Assembly: GCF_000611645.1 (NCBI RefSeq) | Contig: NW_014013409.1 | Coordinates: 1,584 to 35,729 of the forward strand | Length of the DNA stretch: 34,146 bases | Direction of reading: 5' to 3' | Origin: Monoraphidium neglectum | Lineage: Eukaryota > Chlorophyta > Chlorophyceae > Sphaeropleales > Selenastraceae | Shown here: piece after piece, positions 9,955 through 19,997 of the stretch | How the letters are laid out: the number at the start of each line of letters is the position of its first letter | Numbering within the stretch: position 1 is the stretch's first letter | Translations under genes and position numbers: made by a program | Notes under the pieces: model-generated | What the model was told of the DNA's origin: nothing | What the model saw: only the letters and a program-made list of their open reading frames with translations | The model's database searches: none

Positions 9955-11024
9955 TTACTGCTTGCCTCCACCTGGTGTCCATACGCCTGGCTTGAATGAT
10001 TCACCGCCGCCACCACCGCCTCCGGGGCTTGTGCCCGACGGCCTCGTGCCTGGGCCTGACCCAGGACCACCGCCGGGTCCCGCCCCCTGGTCACTCGCAG
10101 CCATGCCACCACCATTGCTACCTCCATCACTGCGCCCAAAACCCTGGTTCTCAAGCTGAGCCGTGAAGCTCTGCAGGTCAGGTCCCGCCGCGCCGTCGCG
10201 CCCCAGGCTGGCTGCCCTGAAGCGCCGCTGCGCCTCGCGCGCATCGATCGCAGCGACACGTGCCCGCAGCGCAGCGGCGCGCTCCTCGCCCCGCAGCAGC
10301 TCCTCGTCTGTGGGCGGTGTTGAGCGTGTCCTGGTCAGCCATGCGCGCCACTCTGGCTGCAGGCTATGGGGGTTGTACAGAACGTCATTGCCGGGGACCT
10401 GGACAACACGGGTGGAAGAGGTGGGGCAGCCAGTGGATGAGGCGCCCCGCGTTTCACGAGGGAAGGTGCGCCGGCGGCAGGCATGCTCCACACCCGAGGC
10501 GCCGCTCAGGGGCAAATGCAGGAGCCGCAAGCAGACCAGGTCAGGGCTGCAACACGGAGCTCATCAAACAGAGGGACCGCCGGAGCCACAGTCTATTCTC
10601 TCAGCAGCAAGCGAGGGCAGGCCCAGCCGTCTCCTACGGCGGCCCTTGCGCAGCGCACAAGAGCACGACCGCGCAACCCCTGCCGCAACAAGCGTCTCGG
10701 GCCCACCTTGACACGACGTTTCTCCACCACCTCTCCCACATCCGTCTTCTCCCGCCACGAGTAATATTTGTTGCCTTCAATTTGATGAGGCAGCGTTTGA
10801 AAAGGACATTTCATGCCCTCACAGCTCAATGGGGAAAGGCTGCAGGGCAAAGCACCCATGAAGGCACGGGCCTGCAGCAACGTTGTCAACGCACTGTGCA
10901 TGGCTGTACGTAAGTCATTCAAGCGCCCACCTGCGCGGTCGATGCCGACTAGCTCTTGACCGAACAGCCGCAACCGCAGAAACTCGACTATGCGCTGCAG
11001 CGGGGGCAGGCCTTTTGCCGCCAT
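9955..11024 (-). CDS. NDUFAF2: NDUFAF2-like (mimitin) mitochondrial complex I assembly factor
   Basis: Exons are 11024-10931, 10774-10707 and 10398-9955, giving 201 aa with all phases matching (phase 1, then phase 0). The N-terminal part has the NDUFA12/NDUFAF2 signature LVGIDRAGNKYY, completed exactly across the first splice. EKRRVK follows, then PEWRAWL and the TRSTPPTDEE motif. The C-terminus FKPGVWTPGG matches the conserved end of NDUFAF2, which separates it from the structural subunit NDUFA12. The family acts in mitochondria as a chaperone that occupies the NDUFA12 position late in complex I assembly. A glycine-rich linker of about 40 residues near the C-terminus is low complexity. The gene is divergent from the thylakoid protein gene at 11450, with 425 bp between start codons. 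Confidence 0.87.
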
Positions 11025-11449
11025 TTTGTCGCGCCTGCCGCAGCCCTCTCACAAAACCGTGCGTTCTGGAAATCTTGAACACTGTCCCCAGCCAAGCCTC
11101 TACATCAGCTGGTGAAGGCAGGTTGAGCCGGTTGTAGACACGCAGCAAAGCGCTGTGACAAGTGGCAGGCGGCACTCGCCCTTTGTAAGGGCACACGCCG
11201 TGCTGTTGGGTGCGCTGGGTGTGCAGGCTGCGCGTGTAGAGGGAGTAACTGCGCGACACAATTAAGTTATGCCGTGCGGAGGACTACGCGATCAGGAAAT
11301 ACGTACAGATCACCCAGGGTGGATCTCTTTCTGTGACGCCGTTTATTATGAGGTTGATTTTGCGATCAATCAAGCATTGACCCGTGTATTTTGTAGCACC
11401 ACCGCCACCTTATCCTTCGACCCGTGCCTGACACGACAGCCCGGGAGCC
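11025..11449. promoter_or_regulatory. Shared divergent promoter: NDUFAF2-like / TL15-like
   Basis: These 425 bp separate the start codons of a mitochondrial complex I factor (minus) and a thylakoid lumen protein (plus). Both 5' UTRs and both promoters must fit here. The centre (about 11320-11410) is less GC-rich than the flanks. I see no clear TATA box. Confidence 0.55.
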
Positions 11450-13143
11450 ATGTTGCGCACAGCAAACGCACGCTCCATGCGCACTGTGACGTGCTCAGGT
11501 GTGTCCTTATGCGTGGCTCCACAGACTGCCGGCGCGCCGCCCCCTCCATTGGGCGGATGCGTGGTGGGGGCAGGGGCAAGCAAAGAGCACCGCCTACCAT
11601 GCGGTGCACGGACACAGGATGGCACTGATCGGCATGGTGTGGGGTTGTATGCAATGGAGTGGCCTAAAGTTGCCCGGTGCGGTCCCTCGCCCCTGCCTGT
11701 GGACCATCAACCTCTCTGGCACTCTCAAGGCATCGCTGCACTGTGTGCTGCATTCGCACGTCCCAACTGTATTGATACCCTACCGACGCCTGACCGGCGC
11801 CTGTGATCCACTGCCTGCATCACCTGCACCTTGTGACCATGCACCCTACAGCGGCGTTCAAGCCAGCACAGCCTTTGTTTTCGAGGGCGGCGGCGGCGTC
11901 TGGTGCTGCGGCGGTGGCGGCGTCACTGATGCTGTCGTCTGCGGCGCCGGCTCTGGCCGAATTCCGCCTGCCGCCCATTGACAATGACCCCAACCGCTGC
12001 GCACGCGGCTTTGTGGGCAACACCATTGGGCAGGCCAACGCTGTCAGCGACAAGGTGTGGCGCTGACGGTGCTGCGCGCCCCGCCCCTCCTGTGCGCGCC
12101 TTTCCATGCCGGCTCTGTCGAGATTGCCCCCGCGGCAGCAGCTGGGACCAACTCATGTAGCTTTCTGCAGCGGACCCCTAGAACTGGTGTGGATCCCTTC
12201 CCTATTCACCCCACCCGTCCGTCTTGTCCACCCCCTGCCCCCCAGATCCTCGACCTGCGCAAGTGCGTCTACAAGGGCAAGAACCTGTCGGGCAAGGTGC
12301 TGGCGGGGGCGCTGATGTCGGACGCCGATTTCTCAGACACCAACATGCAGGCGCGCGGGGCGCAGATGACATGCGTGGTGGTTGGCTTCCTGGGTTGGCA
12401 GGCACCCCAGGCTGCTGCTGCACTTGGACGCCGTCTGCCTCGCTGGCATCGTTGCCACCCTGGGCCGCATTCGCTCGTGCCGGCCTCGACCTCCCATGGG
12501 TTATGCGCGCCTCTGGCCTCTCATCCCTCTCTCCATCCCGCATCCACCCGAGCAGGAGGTGGTCCTGACCAAGGCTTACGCGGTGGGGGCGGACCTCTCT
12601 GGCGCAGACCTGACCAATGCGGTGGTGGACCGTGTGGACTTCACCAACGCCAACCTGGCCGGCGCGAAGCTCATCAACACCGTCGTTACGGGGGCTACCT
12701 TTGAGGGTGAGAGGGTTGGGGCGACAGGCCCCAATGGGTCAGGGCTGGGCCCTGTGGTCGCTGATGTGTTGCTGTGATCGCCAGCGTGGCTGCAAACGTG
12801 CACTAAGTCGTCGTTGGCTGGAGAGGCACAGCGAATGCTCAAAGTGAAGGTTTGGTGGTGCTTTCGAGGGTCACGATTATGTTCTCTTCAATGTGCCGAG
12901 CTCGCCGGGTCTTGGCGCGGAGCTTTGCATGTGCCTGCTTGCCCATCGATTGCGTCCTGCAGTCAACGGCCCTGTCAGCGCCCTCTAAGCCCAACCTCTG
13001 TGACTGTCTGGCTTTGCACAGGTGCCGATTTGACCAACACCAACTTCGAGGATGCGCTCGTTGGCTCCCAAGATGCCAACAAGCTCTGCGCGAACCCCAC
13101 GCTGGTTGGGGAGAGCAGGGACCAGGTTGGCTGCAAGCAGTAG
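11450..13143 (+). CDS. Thylakoid lumen pentapeptide-repeat protein, TL15 type
   Basis: Exons are 11450-11498, 11852-12054, 12246-12350, 12556-12706 and 13022-13143, giving 209 aa with all phases matching. Residues 1-52 form a bipartite targeting peptide: an Arg/Ser/Ala-rich transit part, then a hydrophobic Ala-rich stretch ending in Ala-Leu-Ala. The mature protein starts at about Glu53. Residues about 96-180 follow the five-residue A(D/N)LXX pattern, for example ADLSG, ADLTN, ANLAG, ADLTN, which forms a right-handed beta-helix. The AYAV segment and the Cys-containing C-terminus (KLCANP ... VGCK) resemble Arabidopsis thylakoid lumenal 15 kDa protein (At2g44920). Its biochemical role is not established. 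The third intron (12351-12555) appears to use a GC donor: splicing there keeps the five-residue register, while the nearest GT donor would add eight residues. Confidence 0.9.
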
Positions 13144-13346
13144 GGTGCTGGCGGTGCTGACAGTGTACCTCGGTTGAGCACGGCTTTTCTTTTGCCTTGT
13201 GCTTTCAATTTTTTGCCCTGCCCAGGCTCAGCGGTTTTTTTGGCCACTGAGCTACTGCAATGCAGCACCTCACATGATGTTTTTGCGCCACACGGTTGAG
13301 CCTCAAAACAACTGTTTGGTGTGCCTGCGACACCTCACTTGTCTGT

Positions 13347-13351
13347 TGTAA
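13347..13351 (+). terminator. TGTAA polyadenylation signal, TL15-like gene
   Basis: The pentamer lies about 205 nt past the stop codon at 13143 and is followed by an AT-rich stretch. Its spacing and context fit a chlorophyte 3' end. Confidence 0.6.
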
Positions 13352-13438
13352 CAATTCTATCACAATGAACAATACATTTTTGACTCTTCATTGCCAGGCA
13401 CACCTCTCGGAACCCTGCACAGGGCAGGCCAATGCGAA

Positions 13439-13443
13439 TTACA
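13439..13443 (-). terminator. TGTAA polyadenylation signal, A20/AN1 gene
   Basis: The + strand reads TTACA. It lies about 618 nt past the A20/AN1 stop codon, consistent with the long 3' UTRs common in green algae. A nearer unrecognised signal is possible. Confidence 0.45.
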
Positions 13444-14060
13444 GGTGCATCGTGCCATGAGGGCGGTCAATGCATAGTGCGTGCAGTACTTGCGGCCTGA
13501 CTCCTGCAACTCAGGTTGACTAGCGGGGCTGCAGCCCCTCAGTCAGAAAGAGGTGAAGCCATACATGGGGATGTTAAGCACGCTCTGCTTGAAGTGTGGT
13601 GTACACAAGGCACTGTATTGGGCGGTGCAGCGACGTCGCACGTTCCCACATGCCTCACTCGCACCTGCCGCATGCAGGATCGAGGGAGTTTGCCATGCCT
13701 AGGGCCAACCCCAGTCTCAGCAATCAATGGCTTAAACGGGACGACACATACAACAAATCCATGACCACAAGCGCAGTCATGCTTTCGGAAAACACGGCCA
13801 GAGGTAACCCACGCAGTAACAATAACGTATCGTGATACAAAAACTTGCGTACTGACTGCCGCTGCTGCGCCACTTCGCCAGTGCTAAAGACTGCTGCTAG
13901 TTCTAGGCGGCTGCCCACCGAACGTACAGGCCACCAGAGATGGCAAACCCCTCTGTAATCAGCTAACCAGGCCTGCAAGCTCAGCGGCCCGCACAGCTGA
14001 GTCCCGCTTGCTGCATGCCCCATCCGCCGCTTCAACAAGCTGGGGGCGTGCCTCTGGCGT

Positions 14061-15355
14061 CTAGATGCGCTCCACCTTGCTGGCCTGGACCAGGGGGTTG
14101 TTCGCCGCCAGCTTCTCGCGCTCTGCCGTCTTGTAGTCTTCTCATGGGGCGATCCAGGGTGGGCAGCAGGGTGGGCAGCAGGCAGGGAAGGTCAGGCACA
14201 GCGCGTGGATACGGACGCAAACATGAGTGCCCCATCTTTTCTACATGGCAAGCACCGTTGTATGCTGCCAAAAAAATTCATGCAACTCACACAAACCCGA
14301 CCTCAGGCTCACCGAAAGTACAGCTGTGCGCCTCGGCATACCGGTGCTGACTGCAGAAAAGCATGCCGCACTTGCACGAGAATCCTGTCAAGCCAACTTT
14401 CTTCCGGCACTGCTGGCACCTGGAAGACAAACACAAGTTCAGCGCCAGCATGGACGCCTCACTGATGACGTAGAGCAGGAGGCAGCAGGCCCCCCCATGG
14501 GGTCCACAGGCACATGACCGCAAGGCCCTTTTCAACCAAGCTGTCAGGACAGCAGCCGCTCTCCCTGCGCTAGCTGCTGCGATGGCGCTGTCGTCAACCC
14601 AAAGCACGTGGGCCAGGCCCATGTACATACGCACCTGTTGGGCTTGCAAGGTGAGCTTGGAGACGCGGCGTTGGCCACTGTGGCCACGGGGGCGCTGCTG
14701 CTGCCCTCTTCCGCGGTAGGAGTGGAGGCCCGAGCAATCTCAATGGCTGCAGTCGGGGCGGCGGCCGCAGCAGGCACGGGCGCAGGCGCCTCCACCACGG
14801 GTGCATGCTGCGCCTCAGCTGACGCCGCCAGGGCTGCCTTGGCCTTGTCCTGCGACGCCTGCTCCTCGCGGAAGCACTTGGAGCACATGCCATTCGTCGC
14901 GGCGTTGCTGAGGTGGGTAAAGGCAGCACGGGGGTACGACTGGGTTATAGACAGCACCTCGTTCCTTAGTCCACGAAGGAGGGCCATAGGCCCGTGCCTC
15001 GAGGCGATTTTTATCAGTAAAGACACGGGGTGCTCGCCACGACACAAAAGATTGCTGTTGTTCCCAGAGTGCGGGCTGCGAGCGAGCAGCAGGGCGAGCA
15101 GGAGGGCGGAAGGAAGCACGAAGCACCCTACGCCCGCCCCAAAGCGCTGCAGGCATGCCCGATACATGGGCATGCGCGTGAAAGCGTCTCAGGCGCCAGC
15201 AGTGTGAGTCCAGGGGGCCGCGCTGGGCCAGGCACATTGCCCCCCGGCCAGAGCTTGCCAGCACGACCTGACCCCGCGCCGGCTCCTTGCCTGAAAAAGC
15301 CGCATCCCATGATGCAAAGCCGCGGCGCGTCCTGAGGTGCGTCTTGCGAGGCCAT
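14061..15355 (-). CDS. A20/AN1 zinc-finger stress-associated protein (SAP)
   Basis: Exons are 15355-15291, 14907-14635, 14419-14313 and 14137-14061, giving 173 aa, the usual SAP length. The A20 finger has Cys14, Cys18, Cys30 and Cys33 in Cx3Cx11Cx2C spacing. It is completed exactly across the first intron (GFF + SNAATNGM). An Ala/Pro/Ser-rich linker follows. The AN1 finger uses Cys114, Cys117, Cys128, Cys130, Cys135, His138, His144 and Cys146, then ends with the conserved DYKTAERE ... NPLV tail. A20/AN1 SAPs bind ubiquitin chains, can act as E3 ligases and are linked to abiotic stress tolerance in plants. The first intron (15290-14908) starts with GCAAGG, a classic GC donor. The phase and A20 continuity leave little doubt about it. 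Confidence 0.95.
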
Positions 15356-15671
15356 CGACACGGGCTGCTGAAAGTCTGGAGTGATGTTGGAAGTAGCTAG
15401 AACGAGCCACGCGGGGTTCAAAGTTGATTGCCAGGATGTACTTTTGGTTCTGTGGATGCGTGAAGTACGAACTTGAATCCTCCTCACTGATGATAGAACA
15501 CAGGCTGAAACTCTGCCTGCCTCATTCTCTTCCAATGTCGATATGGGCGTAGGCCTGTATGAATAACATCATGTGGCAGTAATTTTGCTATGGAAGGCCA
15601 GCGCCAGTTGCCTTCTCCGCAGGCCCGGGTCGGGTTGGTTGCAGGCTTGCGGGCGCACAGGTGGCCCCGCA
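15356..15671. promoter_or_regulatory. A20/AN1 promoter and ATP-grasp 3' UTR
   Basis: Only 316 bp separate two tandem minus-strand genes. It must contain the 3' UTR of the ATP-grasp gene and the 5' UTR and promoter of the A20/AN1 gene. No TGTAA was found in the sense orientation. Confidence 0.5.
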
Positions 15672-18517
15672 TCAGCCTGCGCGCCCTGCAAGCCGCTGCT
15701 CCTCCTCCGCACGGCCAAGCTCCGCAAAAAAGGAACAAAGCAGGTCCGCGTACCCCTCCCTGGACAGAAATGGGGTCCAGCGGGGGCATGTCGGGACGCA
15801 GGAGTGGTGCTTCGTGTGAATGGCCCAGACATGAAGCATGCTCGTGTCATATGCATCCCTGAGCAACCCAGATGAGCCATGGGCCCACCTGGCTCATGGC
15901 CAGGTGGGCCTGCGTGCAAGCACGCCACAGCACCCTTGCACCCTCAACTAACCCCAACCACCTCAGCAGCACCACCCCATTCGACCTTGGCTTGCCCCCG
16001 CCAACCCACCTGTCGTAGGCTCCATTGAAGTTGTTGGCGCTGATGTTCATCTCCAGCAGGCACGGCTCTCCCTCCGCAGGCAGCGCCACATCCCACCCGA
16101 TCAGTGGCACGGCTGGCGCCAACAATGCGTGCGCCTGTAGCGCCAGGCTGGCCACTGACGCCCACCAGTCGGGTATCACCTGGCCTGAGGGGGGGAGGAG
16201 GTGTGCCCCAGCGCCGGTCTTGATAAGTTCATGCAGCTATGCAGGGGCCCACCCTGGCATTCACACAGAACTTGGCCCCCGCAGCGCTCAACAGCTGACC
16301 TGCTGCGCAGCCCTTGCACACCCGCTGGTTGACAAGCCACCGTGCGTCACGCCGACCTGCCACGAGGTGCCCGCTCTGGGGGTGCTCCTCCCAGGTGGCG
16401 CTGGCACTGGCGGGTATGCGCATCACGTGGCGCCATCCAAGGTTGTACCAGTGATTGGCAGTGACGCCGCAGCCCAGCTCTCCGGCGTCATCCACCGGGA
16501 AGCAGATGCTGGGACGAGGAGGGGGGATCGGCGGGGCGGAAAGGAGGGGGCAGGGAGCAACTCGTTCTGAGCGAGCCAAGCTGCATCACATGAATAAAAA
16601 TACCCTGGTTGCCGCAAATCCCCCTTGCAGCTGAGGCAAGACGCAGCAGCATGTGTGACGGCCCTGCTGCCAACGACATGGCCCACACGTGCACCCCTCA
16701 CCTGACGTGGTCTGTCTTGGCGCCGGCAAGGCCAGCCCTGAAGACGCTCGTCAAGACCTCTATGGACCGCTCGTACATTGCACTGCTGCTGCTGCTGGTT
16801 GCACCACTGCGGCCTGTGGGGCTGTGCCACCCTGCGCCACCGCTGCCGTCGTCGCTGTTCAGCAGCCGTGGTGTACCGCCTGCCTGCTGCACTGACGTGC
16901 TCACCGGCAGTGGCGGGCTGCGGCTGGCACGACTCCGACGTCCTGCCAGCAGTGAACGAATGCCGGGGCTGGGGCTACGCGACACGATGCGCCGTGCGCC
17001 GGGGCTGGGGCTTGGGCTGCGGCGCCAGGGCGGTGGCGTGTGGATGTCCTGCGGTAGCGGCGATAGCTGCAGCTTCGCAAGCTGGCCGTGCCGGCGGCCG
17101 GAGTCGCCGCCAGTTGGCACGTGCCCGCCTGGCCCGGCGGCCCCTTGGGCCTTCCCCCCTGGCGCTGCTGGCGCCGCCGCTGCTTGAGGCCCCGCGCCTG
17201 CCGCCACCGCTGCCGCTGCCAACGCCGCAGAGGTCAGCGCCGTGGCGCCCTGCCGCTGCGCCTCGCGATCTTCCAGCCACACGACAGAGGCGGTGACCAC
17301 CCTGCGGCAGGTGGGCGCAGGCGGCGAGGCGGTAAAAGCGAGGGCCGTGGAAGCGTGCAGCGAGGGCCTTGTGGCAAAGCGGAGAGGCTTGCCATTGAAG
17401 GCAGCCTTGTGGGGCCAACTGTGTCCAGCCGGGCCTGCGGGGCCGACCTGAAGGTGGAGAGGGGCGCGCCACGAGGCAGCATGCGTGCGAGGCATGGGGC
17501 GTTGTCCAGCGCCTCTGACACGATCCAGTCCCCTCCTGCTGTGAAGTTGTCAAAAACATGGATGCCCTGTGGGTTGGCAGAGGCAGGATGGCGATGGGGA
17601 GGTCAACGGCGTGCGGGATGCACGCACAACTGCACGCATGAAAAACACACGTGCGTGCATGCAGATAAACCTCCACACAATGAGCATGCAGAATCCCACA
17701 ACCTCCAGGGCGCAGGCCCCCACCTGACCGCCCTCGATGCTGCGGTGCTTCACAAACACGCGCGGTGCCTTGACAAAGGGCGCCACAGGCAGGCCTAGCC
17801 GGTCCGCCTCCAGCAGGAAGGGCGCCTTGTCCTCTAGCGCGTAGTCACGCGCACTGCCGCCAACCGCCGCGTGCCACGCCACCAGCACACAATTCAGCCG
17901 CCAGGTGGCAAACCAATGAGAGGGCGCCAGCAGCAGCCCGCGGTAGCGGCCCGCCACCTTGCCCAGCCAGCTGCCTCTGGCGCTGCCGCCCTCCGCGGCA
18001 TACACGGCGCCCAGCAGGCAGGCGATGGGATTGACCACCAGCATGAAGAGCAGTGCCAGCCACCAGGACGCGCAGAACCAGCTGAGAGGGACGCCTGATG
18101 GATTGTTGCGGGTGAACAGAGGGCCATTGCTGTCGTCGTGCCATTGGCTTTGATGTCACTTTGATCAACAAAGGGTTTCTGACTCGGCACGCTACCGCCA
18201 CTGCACTGCCCAGGCCAGAGTCGGCCTGTGTTGTGATGGGCAAGCGTGCACACGCGCAGCCTGCCCTCCGCACCCGTGCCGGGTATGGCGACATTGCGCA
18301 GGTTGGCGCGCATGTCGGCCCCAAACGTTGGTGCGCGGTAGTGCGGCACGGCCCACAGCTGCAGCGTCTTGGCCAGCGAGTACACGTGCACCAGCGCCGC
18401 AGTGTCGTGCTGCAGCAGCGGGCAGCCCTCTATGTTGCAGCGCGTGGCCAGGCAGTACAGCAGCGCGCCGTAGTACTCAGCCGTGGCGCGCAGCACACCA
18501 GCCACTGCTGCAGCCAT
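15672..18517 (-). CDS. Membrane-anchored ATP-grasp protein (sugar-transfer/glutamate-ligase-like)
   Basis: Exons are 18517-18261 (or to 18252), 18129-17724, 17566-17448, 17301-16702, 16508-16357, 16184-16010 and 15759-15672, about 598 aa with consistent phases. An in-frame TGA precedes the ATG at 18517. A hydrophobic segment with WFCASWWLALLFMLVV (exon 2) is a likely transmembrane helix. The C-terminal half fits the ATP-grasp group of alpha-L-glutamate-ligase-like / sugar-transfer-associated proteins. Its motifs are DWIVSEAL, FRVVTASVVW, WEEHPQSGH, IPDWW, then IGWDVAL and LLEMNIS. Asp543 and the ExN pair Glu556/Asn558 are likely Mg-ATP ligands. These enzymes join a carboxylate to an amine via acyl-phosphate; the substrate here is unknown. 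Exon 4 contains about 170 low-complexity residues (Ala/Gly-rich, then Arg-Ser-Pro-rich) inserted into the catalytic fold. Confidence 0.8.
15882..15910. repeat. Perfect 11-bp inverted repeat in ATP-grasp intron 6
   Basis: Arms GGCCCACCTGG (15882-15892) and CCAGGTGGGCC (15900-15910) flank a 7-nt spacer. The RNA could form a very stable hairpin within the 250-nt intron. Confidence 0.8.
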
Positions 18518-19289
18518 GTCTGCTCAGATGCGCTGTTTATACTGAAGAGCCCACCGGGCCAAATGACTATGAAAGCCGTTGCTCTAGCTCTTGCAACAGG
18601 TCTTCCTTGCGGGGGTGCTGCTGCTGCGCGTGGATCACTGCCTGTAAAGCAGCGGGTGCGCCATTACTGCATGGCAACCGCAAGGCACACTTGCGCATTT
18701 TGCAGCCTTGCTGCAATGCATCATGGAGCGGTGTAGAATCGATTGAGAGCTTTGGTATCGCCGAGGGGCTCTCCTCTTCCATATATTGAACGCGAGTACG
18801 GTAAATGCAGGATCTGACAGGAAGCTGCTGCCCCTGCTTGATCGGATCCCTGCAGAGCCAGCGCAGTGTCTTGTAGGATAATGCAGTGGTGACATCTAGC
18901 GGCCTGACTGGCTTCAACCAGCGCGGAGATCTCAGTGTACCTGGTTGCTCTCTTACACAAGGCGCAGGTGCGCGTGACACACCAGTAGACGTCCGGATTG
19001 ACTGTATTCACCAGTCGTATGCACCTGTTTTGGCGGGAGATGCAGGTGTTGGCGATGCCATCGGCCGCCGATCGCAGCGCTTGCAGCAGGCTTGCTGCTG
19101 GAAGCATTGCTTCTCAGGGATAAAGATGGGCTCGCTGTCGCACTGCAAGTGGTTCCAATCACCATGCAGGTTGAGGCAGCTTAATTGCAGGTGCACCTGC
19201 ACGTTCCTGCTTACAGCAACGCCACCCCCGCCTTGTCTCTCTCGGTCCCCTCAGCGGCTGGCCGCAGTCATACTTGCCGACCGGCAGCC
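18518..19289. promoter_or_regulatory. Divergent promoter region: ATP-grasp / RanGAP
   Basis: The start codons of the ATP-grasp gene (minus) and RanGAP (plus) are 772 bp apart. Short open frames here have no family features. A 5' UTR intron of RanGAP is possible, since CAG acceptor-like sites precede its ATG, but this cannot be decided from sequence alone. Confidence 0.5.
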
Positions 19290-19962
19290 ATGGCGTGGTC
19301 CCTGAGTGACAAGGAGCGAGCCGGCACGGCGGCGCGCATAGCAGCCAACATAAGCACGCTAGCATTCTTTCGCGGTCGTGAATTCAGCGATGCCGACGCG
19401 CAGGAGATCGCCGCAGCAATTGAGAAGAAGGCCTACACCGCCGCGCTGGTCGCAGCGCGCACCACCACGGGCGACAGGCCTGCGGCGGAGATCACCTCCG
19501 GCTACATCAGGTGACCAGTGGTGCTGGACAGTTGCTGGCTTGGTCGGCGGCCCTGTGCGAAGCATGTGGCAATCTGACACGACAGCGGTAACCAGCACAT
19601 GTGAACAGTGCCAGTGACATGGCTGGTGGGCCATCAATCGCAGCTGGCAACTGCTGGAGCAAGTAGACAGCAGCAATTTGGAAAAACGCTGACTGCTGAC
19701 CCTGTTGCTGCTCCGCGGCACAGGAAGCTGGCCGAGCTGGTGCTGGAGGCAGTCAAGCAGGGCATCACTAAAGCCGACGCTGCGCCCTCCGCGGCGGGAA
19801 GCGGCGAGGTGACCACCCCTGGCGCCATAGCACATGACGGTGGTTCATCCTCCGCAATCAATCGCACCTATCACACACTCAACCGGCACCGATACTCTGC
19901 AATGCAAAAAAACCACTACATACACGCATGTCCGCGCGCATACACGCACGAACGTGTGCACC

Positions 19963-19997
<35 letters not shown>

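Larger units (their letters stand above)
13144..14060. other. Convergent 3' UTR region, TL15-like / A20-AN1 gene
   Basis: Two converging genes end on either side. Each has a TGTAA signal in its own orientation, at 13347-13351 (+) and 13443-13439 (-), about 90 bp apart. The minus-strand 3' UTR is therefore long, over 600 nt. No coding frame with family features was seen. Confidence 0.6.
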
